Below the pieces are notes generated by a model that made no database searches, was not told where the DNA came from, and worked only from the letters and a program-made list of their open reading frames with translations. DNA of 64,000 nt, from positions 609,077-673,076 of the forward strand of contig WNKI01000003.1 of assembly GCA_015350385.1 (NCBI GenBank). Reading direction: 5' to 3'. Source of the stretch: Aculops lycopersici (lineage: Eukaryota; Arthropoda; Arachnida; Trombidiformes; Eriophyidae). This document shows positions 51,637 through 63,588 of this stretch, one piece after another. The stretch's first letter is position 1. Every line of letters starts with the position of its first letter. The position numbers and the translations under genes are program-made.

Positions 51637-54280
51637 GTGTGATGTAACCAGAGAGCAAGAGGGAGAATTAGAGAAACTACTAGACTCCTACTTCTCACTC
51701 CACTTTGCAGTGTTTGCAACTTTCAATGTTCTACATACCGAAGTGAAACTTGCGGAAAGTTAGCACATTGCGCAACACAACCTACCGACCGGAAGTTGGG
51801 CGCGCTCATGCCACGGGCACGACTTATGGCCGGTGGTGTTCATTAATCACGAGCGCGCTGGATTCAGGTCATTAGAGTTTCTGTTGGTGGCTATGGTGGT
51901 GGCGCTGGCAGTAAGCAGTAGGCAGAGTTGAGTTGTGAGGTAGTCGGTGGCGGATACGTTTGCGATTTGGTCACAGCAGCAACTGGAGCAAAGTGGCCCT
52001 CGCGGCGAGTTACGACTTGCAACTCGCTTCAAAGTGAGGAAAGTGGAGTGGCGACGACAAAACAACCAACATGGCGGGAAAACACGTAATGGCATTAGAA
52101 GCTTTCGCTGCTGCTATTCCACTAGTGGCCTTTACATCCACCACTACATCGAACGCTTGAAAACTGGCCAACCAATAGGTGGTTCAGTCTCAGAATTGGC
52201 TTCTCTCTCCCGGTCTCTCGTTTGCTCAAACTCTACGCGCCGAACTTCCGCTTTCGTGCTACCTGATTCTCGGGAATCTCTCAAATGGTAACTCGCGATC
52301 GGATCATCCTTCACCTCCGGCCACATCACCTGCAGCCTGCTGAACGATGACGACTACGACGGCGGCGGCTCCGACCACGACGCAAAGGCCTCCGCCGAAC
52401 CCGACAACAGAAACTGAGAGCGCGCCTCGTCGTTATAATTGGTCCCTGTTAGCTCACCTGGCCGCCGTCGGCTGGTTGCCAGATTAGCCTCTTGGCAATT
52501 GGCCGGCCTCTTTTTTGTGTGCGACTCTCCGCTAGCCATTTGAGTTTGCCATTACCTCGACCACTTGCTCACCGAGGAGACGACGTGCGCTGATTGCCCC
52601 TCAGCTGACCGAGTGACTTGCCATTTGGTTGCGCAGGAGGCTGGCCAACCACTCACCATGTTAGCATCGAGATGATGACTTGATTTATGGCTAAGACACA
52701 CTGAGCAAAGTTATTGTTGTTCTCTGTTTGGTTTGGCTATAGTCGAGAAGCCAAGTTTTAGTGCAGTCTATATATATTACGAGCCGGTCATATAATCAGC
52801 CGACAAGTCGACTTGCTCGGCCTCGACCGAGTCACTCAGCTAGCCAGCCAGTCAGCCGGAAGTTGCGAAACATATGAGAGAGGATCGCCTCAGTTAGTTA
52901 ATGGCCTCGAAGGCGAGCGAGCTAATGGAAACGAGAGGCGAACGCCTTCCGTTTCCTCCTGTCGCTGCTTGTTTCATTTGTTCTGGTAGCTGGATAGACA
53001 AATCCACCGGAACTCAAGACAGAGGAGCCAATCAATCATAATTCCTAGAAGCCAAGACCAACTAACGAGGAGAAATCTATTTGCTTCACTTGCTGCTGCT
53101 GTTATTGGAGCGAACGCCGCAGGCTTGTTTGCAACACAAAGCTAACCTACTTGTATAAATCTATCCATCTCTTATCTTCTCATGTAAATCTCGTTATCCC
53201 ACATGACATTATACATGTAGCGGTACATGCAGTTTGCCAAAGTACAATGCAACTTTTTCCTGGGCACTGGCGGCACGAAATCCACCGCAACTAAGAGTTC
53301 GAATGCGAAACGATCGCCGCGTGATAAACGGGACAACCGGTGGAAGCTCATTTCGAGGATGCCACTTTGCGCCACTCACGCTTGGGATAAATCCCAGGCG
53401 CCACTAGCTCCAAAGAGAGAAAGAGCAAGACAGAGGCAGGTAAATTGATACAGGTAAAGTGGGGGCAGTGGTGCGGTGTGATTCACACTGTGCGCAGGTA
53501 TCCTGTCCAGTTTAGTTTTTATCGCTCACAAGGTGAAGTGACTAGTGGCGATCAGCTTTTACAATGCTGATTAAATTATTCGTGCCCACCGACAGTGCCA
53601 TTGGAATGTTGCTGCTTTGGCTGCGAGCGTCACGAGCTACAAGCGATGATTTTAATTTCCAAAGTCTTATCTTGATCTTGAACTGTTCTTCCTATTCTCT
53701 TAACCTCACCTACACAAGCCTCAATTTGCGCCTCCTCCAAGTTGGAGTTGATATTGGCATTCGAGTGGGCAGGCGCCGCGCTGAGCAGCGCAGCGGTTTC
53801 CAGGTTTCGGTCAGTCGGTCGGCCGGTCGGTCGGTTGAGCGAGCTATTGGTTCGGTCAGTTAGCATTGGAGGACAGACGGCAACAGATTGTTTTCTTATC
53901 GAACTTATTCCATTTGCAACTTTGGCGTGATGTGTTGTCCATTGGAGGCGCTTCGCGTTTAGCACTCGCAAATCTTGCGGCGAGGCTGGCAAATGTCATG
54001 TCGAGTTTGATCAGCTTGACTATTTGCTTCACTACTGAGCATTTAATTTAAACCCAAAAAAGGAGCCAACTCTCTTGTGATTGAGAGAATCTGTGAACCA
54101 GAGAACCACGGAACCAGAAACAACAATTGACCTACCGGCGACGGCGCCGTTGCTGGCCACTTTGGCCCCCAAAGTCTCAAATCGATTCTGCGGATTCGGA
54201 TCGATTCCAAACATTCAACCGTGAACTTCTATCCTCCTGCTGGCCGAAGTCTCACCTTAGAGCTCGTGCCTTACTGCTGC

Positions 54281-54281
<1 letters not shown>

Positions 54282-54313
<32 letters not shown>
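54282..54313. repeat. (CTG)n trinucleotide repeat
   Basis: About ten consecutive CTG units in non-coding sequence. Confidence 0.92.
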
Positions 54314-54314
<1 letters not shown>

Positions 54315-55962
54315 TCTCCCCTCGTTATTCGAGTGACGGACAGAGAAAGAGAGAGAATTAGTATTGTGTTGGATTAGAATATAAGGTATATATATATATG
54401 TTTTTGTTTTGTGCATGGCAAATGCGCTGGAAGTGGATGCCAGAAGCGGAGGCGCCCCAAAGTGCGGCGCAAATGGGCGGAGTGCCGCTTTCTCGCTGGC
54501 TCACTTGGAGCCGACGTGTCCAGCGCGCGCGCAAGTCGCCCAAATCCAACCACCGCCTATGCTTTTGTGTTCCATCCATCCATCCATTCTTCTCCTCCTT
54601 CTCCTTCTCATTCTTGGTTCCCTCGTTACCAACGCCAATGGTCGCTCGTCAGTCTTTGTCGTGGTCGTGGTCGTCGTGAGCATAATCTCTTTTCTCTTTT
54701 ACTCATTTGAAAGTGTGAGGAAGCGGAGAAGTTGGAGGCGAGGAGAAGAAAGGAAATCGGCGAGCTTTTTCGTGGTCGCGGCCAGAATCGTCGCAGTCGT
54801 CGTAGTGGTCGCTGGCACCAAGAGAGCCAAGTTCGAAGCTGGAAGTTGAAAGTTTGAAGTTCCAAGTTCGAGCAACACAACAGCCGAGCGCAGCACAACA
54901 AATAACAATAGCAGTAGCATCGGCAACCAACCAGCACATCTGCTACCGCTCGCCGCCAGTTTATATATATTCAACCGTTAGAGAGATCCATAAAGTAGAA
55001 GCCACTTAGCGCTGCAGAGAATCGAAGTTAAAAGTTTGTGGCTCTCACTGGAGCTTCGGGGAGGATGCGCAAATCAAGTCGATTTTTACGACGATCGATT
55101 TCCACCGCGAACCGGCGAGCAGAAGCGATCCAAGTAACACAACAGCAACAGCAACAGCAACAACTCACACAAGTCCATTCATTCACAAAGGTATCCGCGC
55201 ATTCGTTGCTCCTGTCGTCGTCATCATAGTAATCGACGGCACCGTGCCTCTGAATGCGAGGGCCACGCGCAAGAGACCATCAGCAGCAACTTGAAGCGAA
55301 GGCAAGCCAAAAGTCCATTGTTGCGCGCGCGAGCCTCTTGTTGCTCTTTGCGCTTCAACTCCAATTGCCAGCACCAAACTAAACGAGAAACCAAGACGAA
55401 AAGGGAGACGAGTGGACTGAAAGGGAGTGAAGCGAACTTTATTATTATTATCATCATCACCACCACCGTCGTATATATTGTCCATTGGAACAGATGTAGT
55501 GGTGGTTCGGTTTTTGGCCATTCAACAACATTGGCTAGTTTTTCGAGACGGAAGAAGACAGAGAGAAGGACAAGGAGAGACTTGGAAAGAAGTGAGGCAA
55601 AAGCTAATCTCAATTTTAGTTGCTCCACGACGATACACATACGGTGCAGAGAAAACAACAAGCGAGTGTAGTCTCGTCTCGTGTTTTGCAAAACCTTTTT
55701 CAACGCGCCAACTCAGCGAGTCTCTCACTCACTCGCTCACTCACTCAATAACTCGTCGCTTCGATCTGCAAACTGCAGCGCACACGAGAAGCGGCCACAC
55801 GAAAGGCCAACACGAAGCCAGCAAATTTAATTGAAGAAAGTTTCATTCAGCTTCTCCCGTAGCCAAAACTGAACGCGAGAGTTTGGTGTCATCATTATAA
55901 TCGTAAAATGAAATCTCTCGTTAGATTACTTCAAACATCATCTTTATCTGATAAAAGGTGAA

Positions 55963-56064
55963 ATGAAACAACAACAACAACAGCAACAACAAACACAACA
56001 GCAACATGAGAAACCCAACGAAACCGACGACACCCCCAACGTTATCATTACTCTTTGTTATTAG
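55963..56064 (+). CDS. Upstream overlapping ORF before the Ig-domain gene
   Basis: This ATG lies 43 nt before the Ig-gene start in another frame and reads 33 codons, beginning MKQQQQQQQTQQQ. It overlaps the main start. If both are in the same mRNA, it would reduce translation of the receptor. It may instead lie outside the transcript. Confidence 0.3.
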   Translation: MKQQQQQQQQTQQQHEKPNETDDTPNVIITLCY

Positions 56065-58810
56065 CAGCCTAGCAGCGGCAGCAGCAATATCGTCGGTCCA
56101 AACGCAACAACACATCCACCAAGAATCTAGCGCCCACTTTGCGCCAAAATTGTTGCACCAGCCGGCGAGTGTCCAGCTCGAACCCCAGAAGCCTCACACC
56201 ATTGAGTGTCCCGTTGAGTCGAAACCGGAAAGCGAGATAAAGTGGTTCAAGAATGACCAGCTACTTGCCGACCAGCCGGCGCATCTAGACCAAACTGGAG
56301 CAGAGTTGATCTTCTTCTCGGTGAGCGATCAAGATTCCGGCGACTACCACTGCGTAGCAACCAATTACCTTGGTTCCGCCACAAGCCAACACTTTAAACT
56401 CACCGTCAAGTCGAGTAAGTAAACCACCTTTCTAGTTATGATTCTGAAATTCTGCTGGTTATAACATAAACAGCAGCATTTCACTCGATCTCATGCCCGC
56501 AACTTCCGCTAACCAACTCAATTGAACACCTCTTTTTTGCCAAAATAACAAAATCATTCTTCGTCACCAAAACTAGGTGTCTACGATGCGAGAATCAAGC
56601 TTGAGCCACAAGTGGCGCAAGTGGCGCCCAACGAGCGAGCTCAGTTTACCTGCAGCATCAACTCGGAACTACTGCCAACAACAACCACCAATCAAAATAA
56701 ACAACAAGTGGTCGTTCCCGAAATTAGCTGGCGTCGAAACGATCAGCCACTGAAACAGGTAATCTGGTTAGAGTCGACCTCCAACGAACTGCCACCTGTT
56801 AGATCGTCGTCCCTACAACCGCCAGCAAGTCCACAATATTTCGCGCGCCAAACTGCAGAACAGGAGTTTGTGCTTATCATTAGTGAGGGAGTTGAATTGG
56901 ATGACAATGCAACGTTTAGCTGTCTAGTTCATAATATTGCTCAAATTGCTCCATCCTCATCTAGCATCAATCCACAAGATTTAAACGAAAATTCAAGTGG
57001 CATTGGCAAGTCAAGTAAAGGTTATGACGACGAGGACAACAACAACCTGCCCCATGAATCCAATCAAGCTAGATTGCGCGTTTTTGCCAATCACAAGACC
57101 CACCATCAAATGGACGTCCATCTGGCGCCAGCGATTGACGACCTGAACTCGAGAAGACCAAACGAGTTGAGACCAACGAATCAGACGACAAACTTGTCTT
57201 CGTCGTCAGTAGATTCAGTTTCATCTGGCAAATCAAGGACAACAAATAACAGTCTGAGCCAAACACTAAGTGATCTTTATGAGTTAGTGAAGCCAACGTT
57301 AGTTTTAGTTGGAATTCTCTCACTGATTGGACTTGTTTTTGGTCTACAAATTTTAGTTATTAGAAGACGGAATAGAGAGAACCGGTACATGAAACACCAG
57401 GGCTACGTGTCGTCCAGTGCCAGTAACGGAAGCGGCGGCAGCGGCACAAACAGTGCGCTAGGAGCCATCGGCGGTCTGGCCGACTGTGATCCAGTCTTGA
57501 GCAGTCTCCTGCAAAGAACCCTATCCGCACCAAACGGTGCAAGTCTCAGTGGAACCGGATTTGGTGGCGGCAAGGGCAAGTATCGATCGTATCGCGACCA
57601 CATGCGCAAGGTGGCCGCGGTGAATGGGACCACCGGAAACCAGAGCGAGCTCATGGTGGGCAATGATCTATTTGACGGCAGCGACGCCGCCGCGTACTTT
57701 AATCACCAACAGCAACAGTTGCCGCTCGACCTCAATGCAGCCGCCTTGCCAAATTTATACAACCAAAGTCTCGCTGCCCGTGAGCAAGCGAGAAGTTTGC
57801 TCAGGTCACAACAGGACCATATGCGATCCCTCAACAATCTGAACCAACTGCAAAAGTCCAACCAATTGAGTTATCAGCATTCAATGCAGCAGCAACAACA
57901 AGATCAAAGATCCAGATACCAACAAAACGGAAGCCACCTGAACTTGCCACTTCAATTTGCATACAATAGTGGTAACACTAATCGGAATTGGCCAGCACCC
58001 CTCTTAGGTCTCGCCGGCCAGCAGCAGCAGCAACAACAACAACTTGTTGGCTGCAGAAACGATGAGCACTATCAACTGGTCAACTGCTCGTCAGTCTCGC
58101 CCTCAAGCTCCTCTTATGGAGATAGCGGCAACTCGGCGGGTGGTTTAGCCAGCCAGAAACAGACTAGGGAGCAAAAGTTTGTCATGGTGTCCGCGGCATC
58201 AAATCGCGACTCGGCCTCACTGAACCACTACTCGATCATTGAGCCTAGCGAGCAGGAGGACGATTACGAGGATAGATACGAGGAGCTGGATTGTTGCAAT
58301 TCTAGCTTGCAGCAACAGCAACAATCTAAGATTTTAACCGACCAAACGAGGACATCTACTTTTGTTGCGCCCAACTCTAGTGGCGACGAGCAACAGCAGA
58401 GGTCCTCATCTTCGTCGTCAAAACTAAGAGCATCGTTCATGTCCAACTCTGGCAACTCCTCTTCCTCGGGTTTCGGAACTTCCTCCTCTCGATGTCAAAC
58501 CGAATCGACACCACCAGTAGCCCAGAGGTCGAGTGTATTCCAACAACAGGATCAACTCTCGCCCTACGCAGTCTCGCCCATTTGTCATCAGCAACCTCCG
58601 CCCCCACCGGTCGCTCCAATGAGGAATACACCACCGCCGAGTAGCGATGCAATGAGAGCTCTCAATGAACAATTTGATATCAATCAGCTCATGCTTCTCG
58701 AGGATGCAGAGTCTGCAATGCCATTTGATACACCTCCACCACCACCACTACCTCCTTCGTCTCGACAAACTGGCAGCAAACCTGTCGAGACTAAGAGGAG
58801 GTCCAAATAA
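56006..58810 (+). CDS. Two-Ig-domain type I membrane receptor with long disordered tail
   Basis: Two exons, 56006-56414 and 56577-58810, join through GTAAGT and an ACTAG acceptor to give 880 residues. Residues 1-30 are a signal peptide (LSLLFVISSLAAAAA). Ig domain 1 (about 47-136) has IEC, IKWFKND and DSGDYHCVATNY; Ig domain 2 (about 140-260) has FTC, ISWRRND and NATFSCLVHN. A Ser/Asn-rich stalk leads to a transmembrane segment (377-398, LVLVGILSLIGLVFGLQILV) and a basic stop-transfer RRRNR. The cytoplasmic tail of about 480 residues has no kinase or other folded domain; it is rich in Gln and Ser, with acidic DDYEDRYEELD and Pro motifs (PPPPPVAP, TPPPPPLPP) that could bind SH3 or EVH1 proteins. 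This suits an adhesion or signalling receptor. No orthologue is claimed. Confidence 0.85.
56415..56576 (+). other. Intron of the Ig-domain gene
   Basis: This 162-nt GT-AG intron splits a Ser codon between the first and second Ig domains, the usual phase-1 position for Ig modules. Confidence 0.88.
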
Positions 58811-58951
58811 GTTGGTATCGCCGATACAATATGGTCCGATCTAATGATCCTCCTGTTTTCAACCAGCAAGTCTTGTGATCACTATCCTAAAAATCTCAAT
58901 CTACATTCCAAAATTTAATATTATTGTACTTAAGTTCCAACTGTGATACAA

Positions 58952-58957
58952 AATAAA
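58952..58957 (+). terminator. Polyadenylation signal AATAAA for the Ig-domain gene
   Basis: AATAAA lies 142 nt after the stop codon of the Ig-domain gene. Confidence 0.7.
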
Positions 58958-59205
58958 TGATCTTTACCTATAGCTTCTGGTTTGCAGATCCAATTCAATC
59001 CTATTCTTTGTCTATTTTTACTCTCAGGTGGTTGTACCTGCAAACTTGACAGGGCGCGCTAATTTATGCAAATCATTTAATACCCAAATAGAGATTTTCA
59101 TAAATCTAAACGCTTCAGCTACAACTGTCTAATTCGCAACACAACTCATTGCACGCAACGCATTCAGTACAGTTCTTCAATTTCTCCCATCCCACTCATA
59201 CAAGC

Positions 59206-59276
59206 GCATCGATGGTCTATCGGTATGATACTTCGCTTCCAACGATGTGAGCCGGGTTCGACTCCCGGTCGATGCA
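59206..59276 (+). tRNA. tRNA-Gly (anticodon UCC)
   Basis: This is a 71-nt cloverleaf without an intron. The acceptor GCATCGA pairs perfectly with TCGATGC, and the discriminator is A. Box A, TGGTCTATCGG (59213-59223), and box B, GGTTCGACTCC (59255-59265), match the pol III consensus. The T stem is CCGGG/CCCGG. The anticodon loop CTTCCAA places TCC at 59238-59240. The anticodon stem CTTCG/CGATG has one T-T mismatch and the D stem is weak. A T7 run at 59280-59286 serves as terminator. Confidence 0.93.
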
Positions 59277-59279
59277 AAC

Positions 59280-59286
59280 TTTTTTT
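59280..59286 (+). terminator. Pol III terminator of tRNA-Gly
   Basis: Seven consecutive T residues begin three bases after the tRNA 3' end. Confidence 0.9.
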
Positions 59287-61704
59287 GCTTCATTTTTTCT
59301 CAATCCTGCCGCCCTTGCTACCACCACCAAGCGCCTAGTCTCGCCAATCACAGCTTCAAAACTTCATAGGACTCTCTATCTATCAATAATTAAGAGGCTA
59401 TTCGAGATTCCTAATCAGAGATAATATTCTTATCTCACAAATATATCACTCGGGGTTGCACTAGAAATGTCGTCATTACTTGACTAGAAAGTCGCTAGCA
59501 TCCATCAACCCATCTTGTTGTCCGGTGATGACTCGTCGTAGACTGTTATTGTCGTGTCCTTTTTGACTCGTCCCGGCAAAGGTTGTTGTTCTGTTGTTAC
59601 AGTCACTCTATTTCCTTGCCTATATCGCGATGTACTTTGTAATTGGTACATAACGATGTGTTGCATTGAACTGTAGGTGCGCAGCAAGTGGTTATCATGG
59701 AGACTCAATGTAATGGCGGTTAGTTGTGCCGGAGCCACTTAAGTAACACCTTGTATTCGGTGTTGTTGTTGTTGTTGTCACTAATTGCTACTACCATAGC
59801 TACTATTGCCTCTCTATTAAGATTCTCTGCTTCTACTCATTCATATAATTCTTCTTCACTATAAACTATTACTATTATCACAAAAATGATGATAATAATC
59901 ATAATGAAAGAAGACAATAAATTCAGTGCTGATGAGTGATAAGATTTTTGCTCGCCAGCTGCAGTACAAGCTCTTGACTTGTATAGTACAACAAGTGGAA
60001 GCGCGACAACTTGTCTAGTTGAATAGCGACGACAGTCAATCAATCGCTGATTGGTAGGTTGGTTGACTGGTTGACTGGTTACTCACTTGCAAACTTGATA
60101 CATGTGATCACCTCTAGGAACCGCCAGAAGACAGTGTCATTGAAGGCGACCAGATCTGGTTCTCGTGGTTCTGGCGGCGGTGTTGATTCAGTTGTTGTAG
60201 TCTTGTGGCAGCGACGACAGCGTCGATGACGACCATCACAATCGTGGCAGCAACTTGTTGGCAACCCTGTCGACAAGTTGCCGCTGCTGCTGGTAGAACC
60301 AATGAGCTTGTTGTCGCCATTGACGATTGCGACTACAAATCGCCCAACAAGCTAGCTGCTGATGACGCTCACACTCGGCGCGAAAGTCATAGAGCTGCCA
60401 GTCAAATGAATGATGATCATCTTAATCATCTCACATGCCAGGCAGCAACTGGTGGTTGCGTCTTGACGCATTGATCACAGGAAGGAAGGATGAATGGATG
60501 GAAGGAAGGATCATGAAGCGATCGGAGCGCCACTAGCTGGCGATTCTCACCTAACTGAGCGGGATGAATCAACGAACCAGATGGGCGAGTTGAACCAAAC
60601 AAATTAAAACCTCTCTTGTTGCTCAAACAACTGGCTAACTGATTCTAGCTAATCATCCTTGCTGCCTCTAAAAGTTGGTATCTTCGAATGCTCTTTTGCT
60701 CTTCGGTGGTTCAGTGTAGACGAACCGAAGAGGACTGCTTGCTAATCACTGGCTAAGATCGCCTTTGAATTTGGACGTCCTGGTGCAAAGCTGATGATGG
60801 GGTGACAGTCGATCAAAGTAAAGTAGACTGCAGCGACAGCAATGGCACATTAGTAATAGCGAAGGCTCTTATCATGCAAGGAATTGTTGCTGTTGAATGA
60901 GACAAAAAGTGTGACTCGTTTCAATGGGCTAACGAGAGAAGAGAATGAGAGAATGCGAGAGTGAGAGATCGAGATTGAGACGGAGACGGAGACGAGGACA
61001 AGCACATGTTGATTGAATTGAATTGAAATGAAATGAAATACTACAAGCTAGGTTTGTTTTATATTGGATGGATAGATGGCTGAATTTTATACGCTTGGCG
61101 CGCTACGAGCAACGACCATATGCGCGACTCACCCGCCATATCCTCACCATATTGCCTGTCTAGAAGGTAACTTTGTACTTGGTTACTTTGGACACCACGG
61201 CAGAGCTGTCGGTGGCGGCAACATTTGTGGCGGCGCTAGTGGCTCCGACAACCACAATGGCACATGACGAGTCGCCCTCGGTTTTCAACGTGTCAACCAA
61301 TCAACCTAACAACCAGTCAGCTGCAAGCAATCTCATGTGATCCATTTCCCAGCCTTAGGGCGCGCTGGGGCTTTCCTCATATTTATGAGAAAACTCCAGC
61401 GAGTCCAAATCACATTCACGTCAAATCATCCTAAAGACAACAACTCCACAATCAACTTCAGCTTAAATCAAACTCACCTACCAACAAATCGATTGATCAA
61501 TCAACTACGTCAACGAGTTTCAAAATAAGAAGACACCAACAACAACAACAACAACAACAACCTGCTTACTCTGAATCAAGAGACGACATCGACTAGCATA
61601 AAACCGCGCGCTTACCTGTCAATTAGCTAAACAGTTAACTCGAGTCGAGAAATCAATACGAAAACTTTAACAGAACACAAAAAAGAAGAAAATAAACAGA
61701 AAAA
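59287..61704. other. Mostly non-coding spacer before proline dehydrogenase
   Basis: This holds the probable promoter and 5' untranslated region of proline dehydrogenase and CAA units at about 61541-61561. Minus-strand frames at 59505-59738 and 60079-60276 have somewhat protein-like composition and a possible GTGAGT donor, and are discussed as a weak gene candidate. Nothing else is supported. Confidence 0.5.
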
Positions 61705-63588
61705 ATGATGCTCAAGAACGTAAACTCGATAGTTGGACGTGGAGGCTCAAGGTCAAGCCCGCTAACTGGACAGCCAAAGTTGGTTGGCGTTGTGGTTGGC
61801 CGAAGAATGGCAAAGGCGGCCCTGCAACTTGCTGATCGTGACCAGCACCACCACGAGGCCATTGCGCATTATGTTCCGGCCACTGTTGAGACCATCGACG
61901 ACAATTATATCAAATCGCACAAGTTTGCCCGGAAGCGGCAACAGCAGCAGCAGGATGAGCAATATCATCAAGAAAATAAACAGGTGTCTGCCATCGAGTC
62001 GAGGAAATTCAACAAGTTGGACTTTGAGGACACGAAGTCGGCGTACAAGAGCAAGACTTTGGGCGAGTTGGTGCGCAACTATATGGTTTTAGGTTTGTGC
62101 TCAAGTGACCTTCTAGTCAAGAACAATGACAAGCTAATGAAGTTGACAAAAAGAGTGTTTGGCAAACGAGTGTTCAAGTCAATAATGCGCTCCACTTTCT
62201 ATGGCCAATTTGTTGCCGGCCAAGACGAGCGCGAAATCACACCTATAATCAAGCATCTCGCCTCCTTTGGGGTTAAAACCATCTTGGATTACAGTGCCGA
62301 GGAGGATGTAAGCGGCGAGTCGAGTGCTAAGCTCGACAGCGACGCAACCTTCCAGATTGACAACACAATGGAGCAGCGCCGCTATCAACAAGTGGACGGC
62401 GACTTTGCCGGCCCAGCTCAGCCAAAATACCTACCGGTTGCTAGGACCTACTTTTATCAGGGAGAGTCACAATGTGAGAAGAATTTGGAGATCTTCTTTA
62501 AGGCCATTGATGCCGTGGCTCAAACCACAGGTAACACGGGATTTGCAGCCATTAAATTGACTGCATTGGGTAGGCCAAAGCTACTGATGAAGTTGAGCAG
62601 CATTATTGACTATATGCGCCACCAAATGGGCGGCTCCCTGCCGGCCGAGTTGAGTTTGTCGGAGTTGTTGGATCGATTTGACTCACTGAATGTGATGGCG
62701 CCACGAACAAGGGATGGCCATGTCTCAGCAGCAACCTCGCAACCTGTTGAGTCGTTGGACGAGGACGACCGCGAGATGTTGGCCAATTTGATGCGCCGCG
62801 TGGAGCGCATTGCCTCCTATGCTAGCCAGGTAGGCGGGGCCAGGTGTATGGTTGACGCGGAGCAGACTTACATGCAGCCCGCGATCAATATGATTGCAAT
62901 GGAATTGATGCGCAGGTTTAACCGGAAGGAGTCGATTATATTCAACACCTACCAGTGCTACCTGAAGGGCGCCCACAGCCAGCTGGTCAAGGATTTGGCG
63001 TTGGCTCGTCGCGAGGGCTTCTACTTTGGCGCAAAGTTAGTGCGCGGCGCCTACATGGACCAGGAGCGCGATCGGGCAAAGAAGCTCGGCTACGAGGATC
63101 CAATTAATGAGAGTTTCGAGGCAACCACTGCCATGTACGAGAAAACTCTCTCCTATCTAATGGGCGAAATCCAGCGTGAGCTACAGGTGGACAGCCAGGT
63201 GGAGGCGGCCAATGGGCAGCCAGTTGGCAATCGCAAGGTTAGCATTATGGTTGCCTCGCACAACGAGGATACCGTCAAGTTTGCCCTAAACCAAATGGCC
63301 ACTAAAGGCATAAAGCCAGAGCATAGAGTCATTTGCTTTGGCCAACTCTATGGGATGTGCGATCATATCTCATTTACACTCGGCCAATCGGGTTACTCGG
63401 TTTACAAGTACACACCTTACGGTCCCGTTGAGGAGGTGTTGCCTTATTTGGGTAGGCGAGCTATTGAGAATCATGGCTTCCTATCGAAGTTGCAACGGGA
63501 ACGAGGATTGTTGTCCAAGGAAATCCTCGATCGCATTATATCAATGCGACTCTTCTACAGACCCGTGGGAAATTACAAGCCTTCCTAG
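61705..63588 (+). CDS. PRODH: Proline dehydrogenase, mitochondrial
   Basis: This is one intronless frame of 627 residues. It is the FAD enzyme of the mitochondrial inner membrane that oxidises proline to pyrroline-5-carboxylate, the first step of proline breakdown. The N-terminus is basic with no acidic residue until Asp44, as expected for mitochondrial import. Conserved catalytic-barrel motifs appear in order: GFAAIKLTALGRP, VDAEQTYMQPAI, NTYQCYLKG, KLVRGAYMDQERDRAKKLGY followed by EDPINESFEATTAMY, MVASHNEDTVKFAL, FGQLYGMCDHI, and LPYLGRRAIENHG with the paired Arg that binds the proline carboxylate. The length is close to animal PRODH (about 600). The start is the first of two adjacent ATGs. 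The lack of any intron is notable in DNA where other genes have them. Drosophila calls the orthologue slgA. Confidence 0.96.
   Translation: MMLKNVNSIVGRGGSRSSPLTGQPKLVGVVVGRRMAKAALQLADRDQHHHEAIAHYVPATVETIDDNYIKSHKFARKRQQQQQDEQYHQENKQVSAIESRKFNKLDFEDTKSAYKSKTLGELVRNYMVLGLCSSDLLVKNNDKLMKLTKRVFGKRVFKSIMRSTFYGQFVAGQDEREITPIIKHLASFGVKTILDYSAEEDVSGESSAKLDSDATFQIDNTMEQRRYQQVDGDFAGPAQPKYLPVARTYFYQGESQCEKNLEIFFKAIDAVAQTTGNTGFAAIKLTALGRPKLLMKLSSIIDYMRHQMGGSLPAELSLSELLDRFDSLNVMAPRTRDGHVSAATSQPVESLDEDDREMLANLMRRVERIASYASQVGGARCMVDAEQTYMQPAINMIAMELMRRFNRKESIIFNTYQCYLKGAHSQLVKDLALARREGFYFGAKLVRGAYMDQERDRAKKLGYEDPINESFEATTAMYEKTLSYLMGEIQRELQVDSQVEAANGQPVGNRKVSIMVASHNEDTVKFALNQMATKGIKPEHRVICFGQLYGMCDHISFTLGQSGYSVYKYTPYGPVEEVLPYLGRRAIENHGFLSKLQRERGLLSKEILDRIISMRLFYRPVGNYKPS

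Larger units (their letters stand above)
46807..55962. other. Non-coding region upstream of the Ig-domain gene
   Basis: No supported gene is seen in these 9.2 kb. It includes (CT)n at about 48049-48083, GTTCA units near 48279-48301, ACCGA units at 49508-49545, (GTC)n at 51582-51633, CTG units at 54282-54313 and TATA-like runs near 52768, 54385 and 54962. Five ETS octamers lie at 48248, 50175, 50598, 51789 and 52856, the densest set in the window. Overlapping frames around 54.4-54.9 kb are low complexity. The last kilobase probably contains the promoter and 5' untranslated region of the gene at 56006. Confidence 0.55.

Noticed and set aside
51420..51719. Minus-strand frame with a polyaspartate run
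   Set aside because: The run is only the translation of the GTC repeat. The flanks have no conserved sequence.
54398..54849. Three overlapping plus-strand frames with hydrophobic Leu/Val runs
   Set aside because: All three frames are open through CT- and GT-rich low-complexity DNA, which points to lack of stops and not to coding.
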